Shown here: one piece after another, positions 12,839 through 13,134 of the stretch | How positions within the stretch are numbered: position 1 is the first letter of the stretch | How the letters are laid out: each line of letters begins with the position of its first letter | NCBI GenBank assembly: GCA_031276365.1 | Contig: JAISNG010000008.1 | Coordinates: 1-13,134 of the forward strand | Reading direction: 5' to 3' | Length of the DNA: 13,134 bases | Source: Campylobacteraceae bacterium | GTDB lineage: Bacteria; Campylobacterota; Campylobacteria; Campylobacterales; Campylobacteraceae | Notes under the pieces: generated by a model | What the model was told of the DNA's origin: nothing | The model's input: the letters and a program-made list of their open reading frames with translations, nothing else | Database searches by the model: none | Translations under genes and position numbers: made by a program

Positions 12839-13134
12839 ATGGCACTAAAAAAGGTCAATTTTAAAAATTCCGCGCTTGATGTTTCATATATACTTTTAAA
12901 TCAAAATCAGGAAAAAACTATCCTTTTTTTGCATGGATGGGGCGCAAATAAAGAGTTGATGAAAAACGCTTTTGGAAATTTTTTCAAAGATTATTGTCAT
13001 ATTTACGTTGATTTTCCTGGTTTTGGAGGTTCGTCTATCAATGAAGCGGTGAATTCTTACGATACAAAAGAGATAACGGAGGAGTTTTTGCGCTCTATCA
13101 ACAAAACCCCGCAAATCATTATCGGACACTCTTT
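12839..13134 (+). CDS. Alpha/beta hydrolase, 5' part only
   Basis: The frame starts at ATG 12839, one base after the antitoxin-like stop, and is open to the end of the window (98 full codons and two bases). It begins MALKKVNFKNSALDV. FLHGWGANKE (residues 30 to 39) contains the HG oxyanion motif of alpha/beta hydrolases, and YVDFPGFGGSS (56 to 66) is the strand and loop that follow. The sequence is cut just after GHS (96 to 98), so the nucleophile elbow serine, Ser98, is the last complete residue. There is no signal peptide, so it is probably cytoplasmic. In Campylobacter a hydrolase lies between this small gene and murF (from memory). The substrate cannot be told. Confidence 0.85.
   Translation, partial: MALKKVNFKNSALDVSYILLNQNQEKTILFLHGWGANKELMKNAFGNFFKDYCHIYVDFPGFGGSSINEAVNSYDTKEITEEFLRSINKTPQIIIGHS

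Overview
The window looks like a chromosomal segment from a member of the Campylobacterota (the former Epsilonproteobacteria), probably a free-living Campylobacterales lineage of the Sulfurimonas kind. The evidence is AT-rich DNA, very tight gene packing, and two gene blocks whose order matches, from memory, Helicobacter and Campylobacter: pyrD, M16 peptidase, dapA, short-chain dehydrogenase, pgsA (compare H. pylori HP1011 to HP1016), and cysS, murJ, then ruvA, ddl, small protein, hydrolase (compare C. jejuni Cj0795c to Cj0802). The genus is an inference and was not tested.

Layout. Positions 1 to 735 hold no convincing complete gene. This stretch carries a family of short palindromic repeats built on GTCATTCCCGCG. 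They include two diverged tandem 131-bp units, the start of a third that ends in a perfect 20-bp palindrome, and opposite-facing copies near the right end. A possible gene start on the minus strand touches the left edge. From 736 to 7016 the minus strand carries seven genes that overlap by 1 or 4 bases or are 1 base apart: pyrD, M16 peptidase, dapA, a FabL-like reductase, pgsA, rseP and yggS. A 72-bp gap with a candidate promoter separates them from cysS and murJ (7089 to 9885, also minus). A 128-bp divergent spacer follows. The plus strand then carries a short FapA/DUF342 protein, ruvA, ddl, a Phd/YefM-type antitoxin-like protein without a visible toxin, and the first 98 codons of an alpha/beta hydrolase cut by the window end.

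How the genes fit together. Much of the content serves the cell envelope. DapA feeds lysine and diaminopimelate synthesis, Ddl makes D-Ala-D-Ala, MurJ flips lipid II, PgsA makes phosphatidylglycerol phosphate, RseP cleaves membrane proteins, and the FabL-like enzyme may act in fatty acid synthesis. PyrD (pyrimidines), CysS (translation), RuvA (recombination) and YggS (PLP homeostasis) are housekeeping passengers.

The items most worth a second look are the repeat region at 1 to 735, the antitoxin-like gene without a toxin and its palindromic upstream site, and the Y-x6-K reductase. Nothing here amounts to a clearly new defence or mobile system. Most of the window is ordinary core genome.
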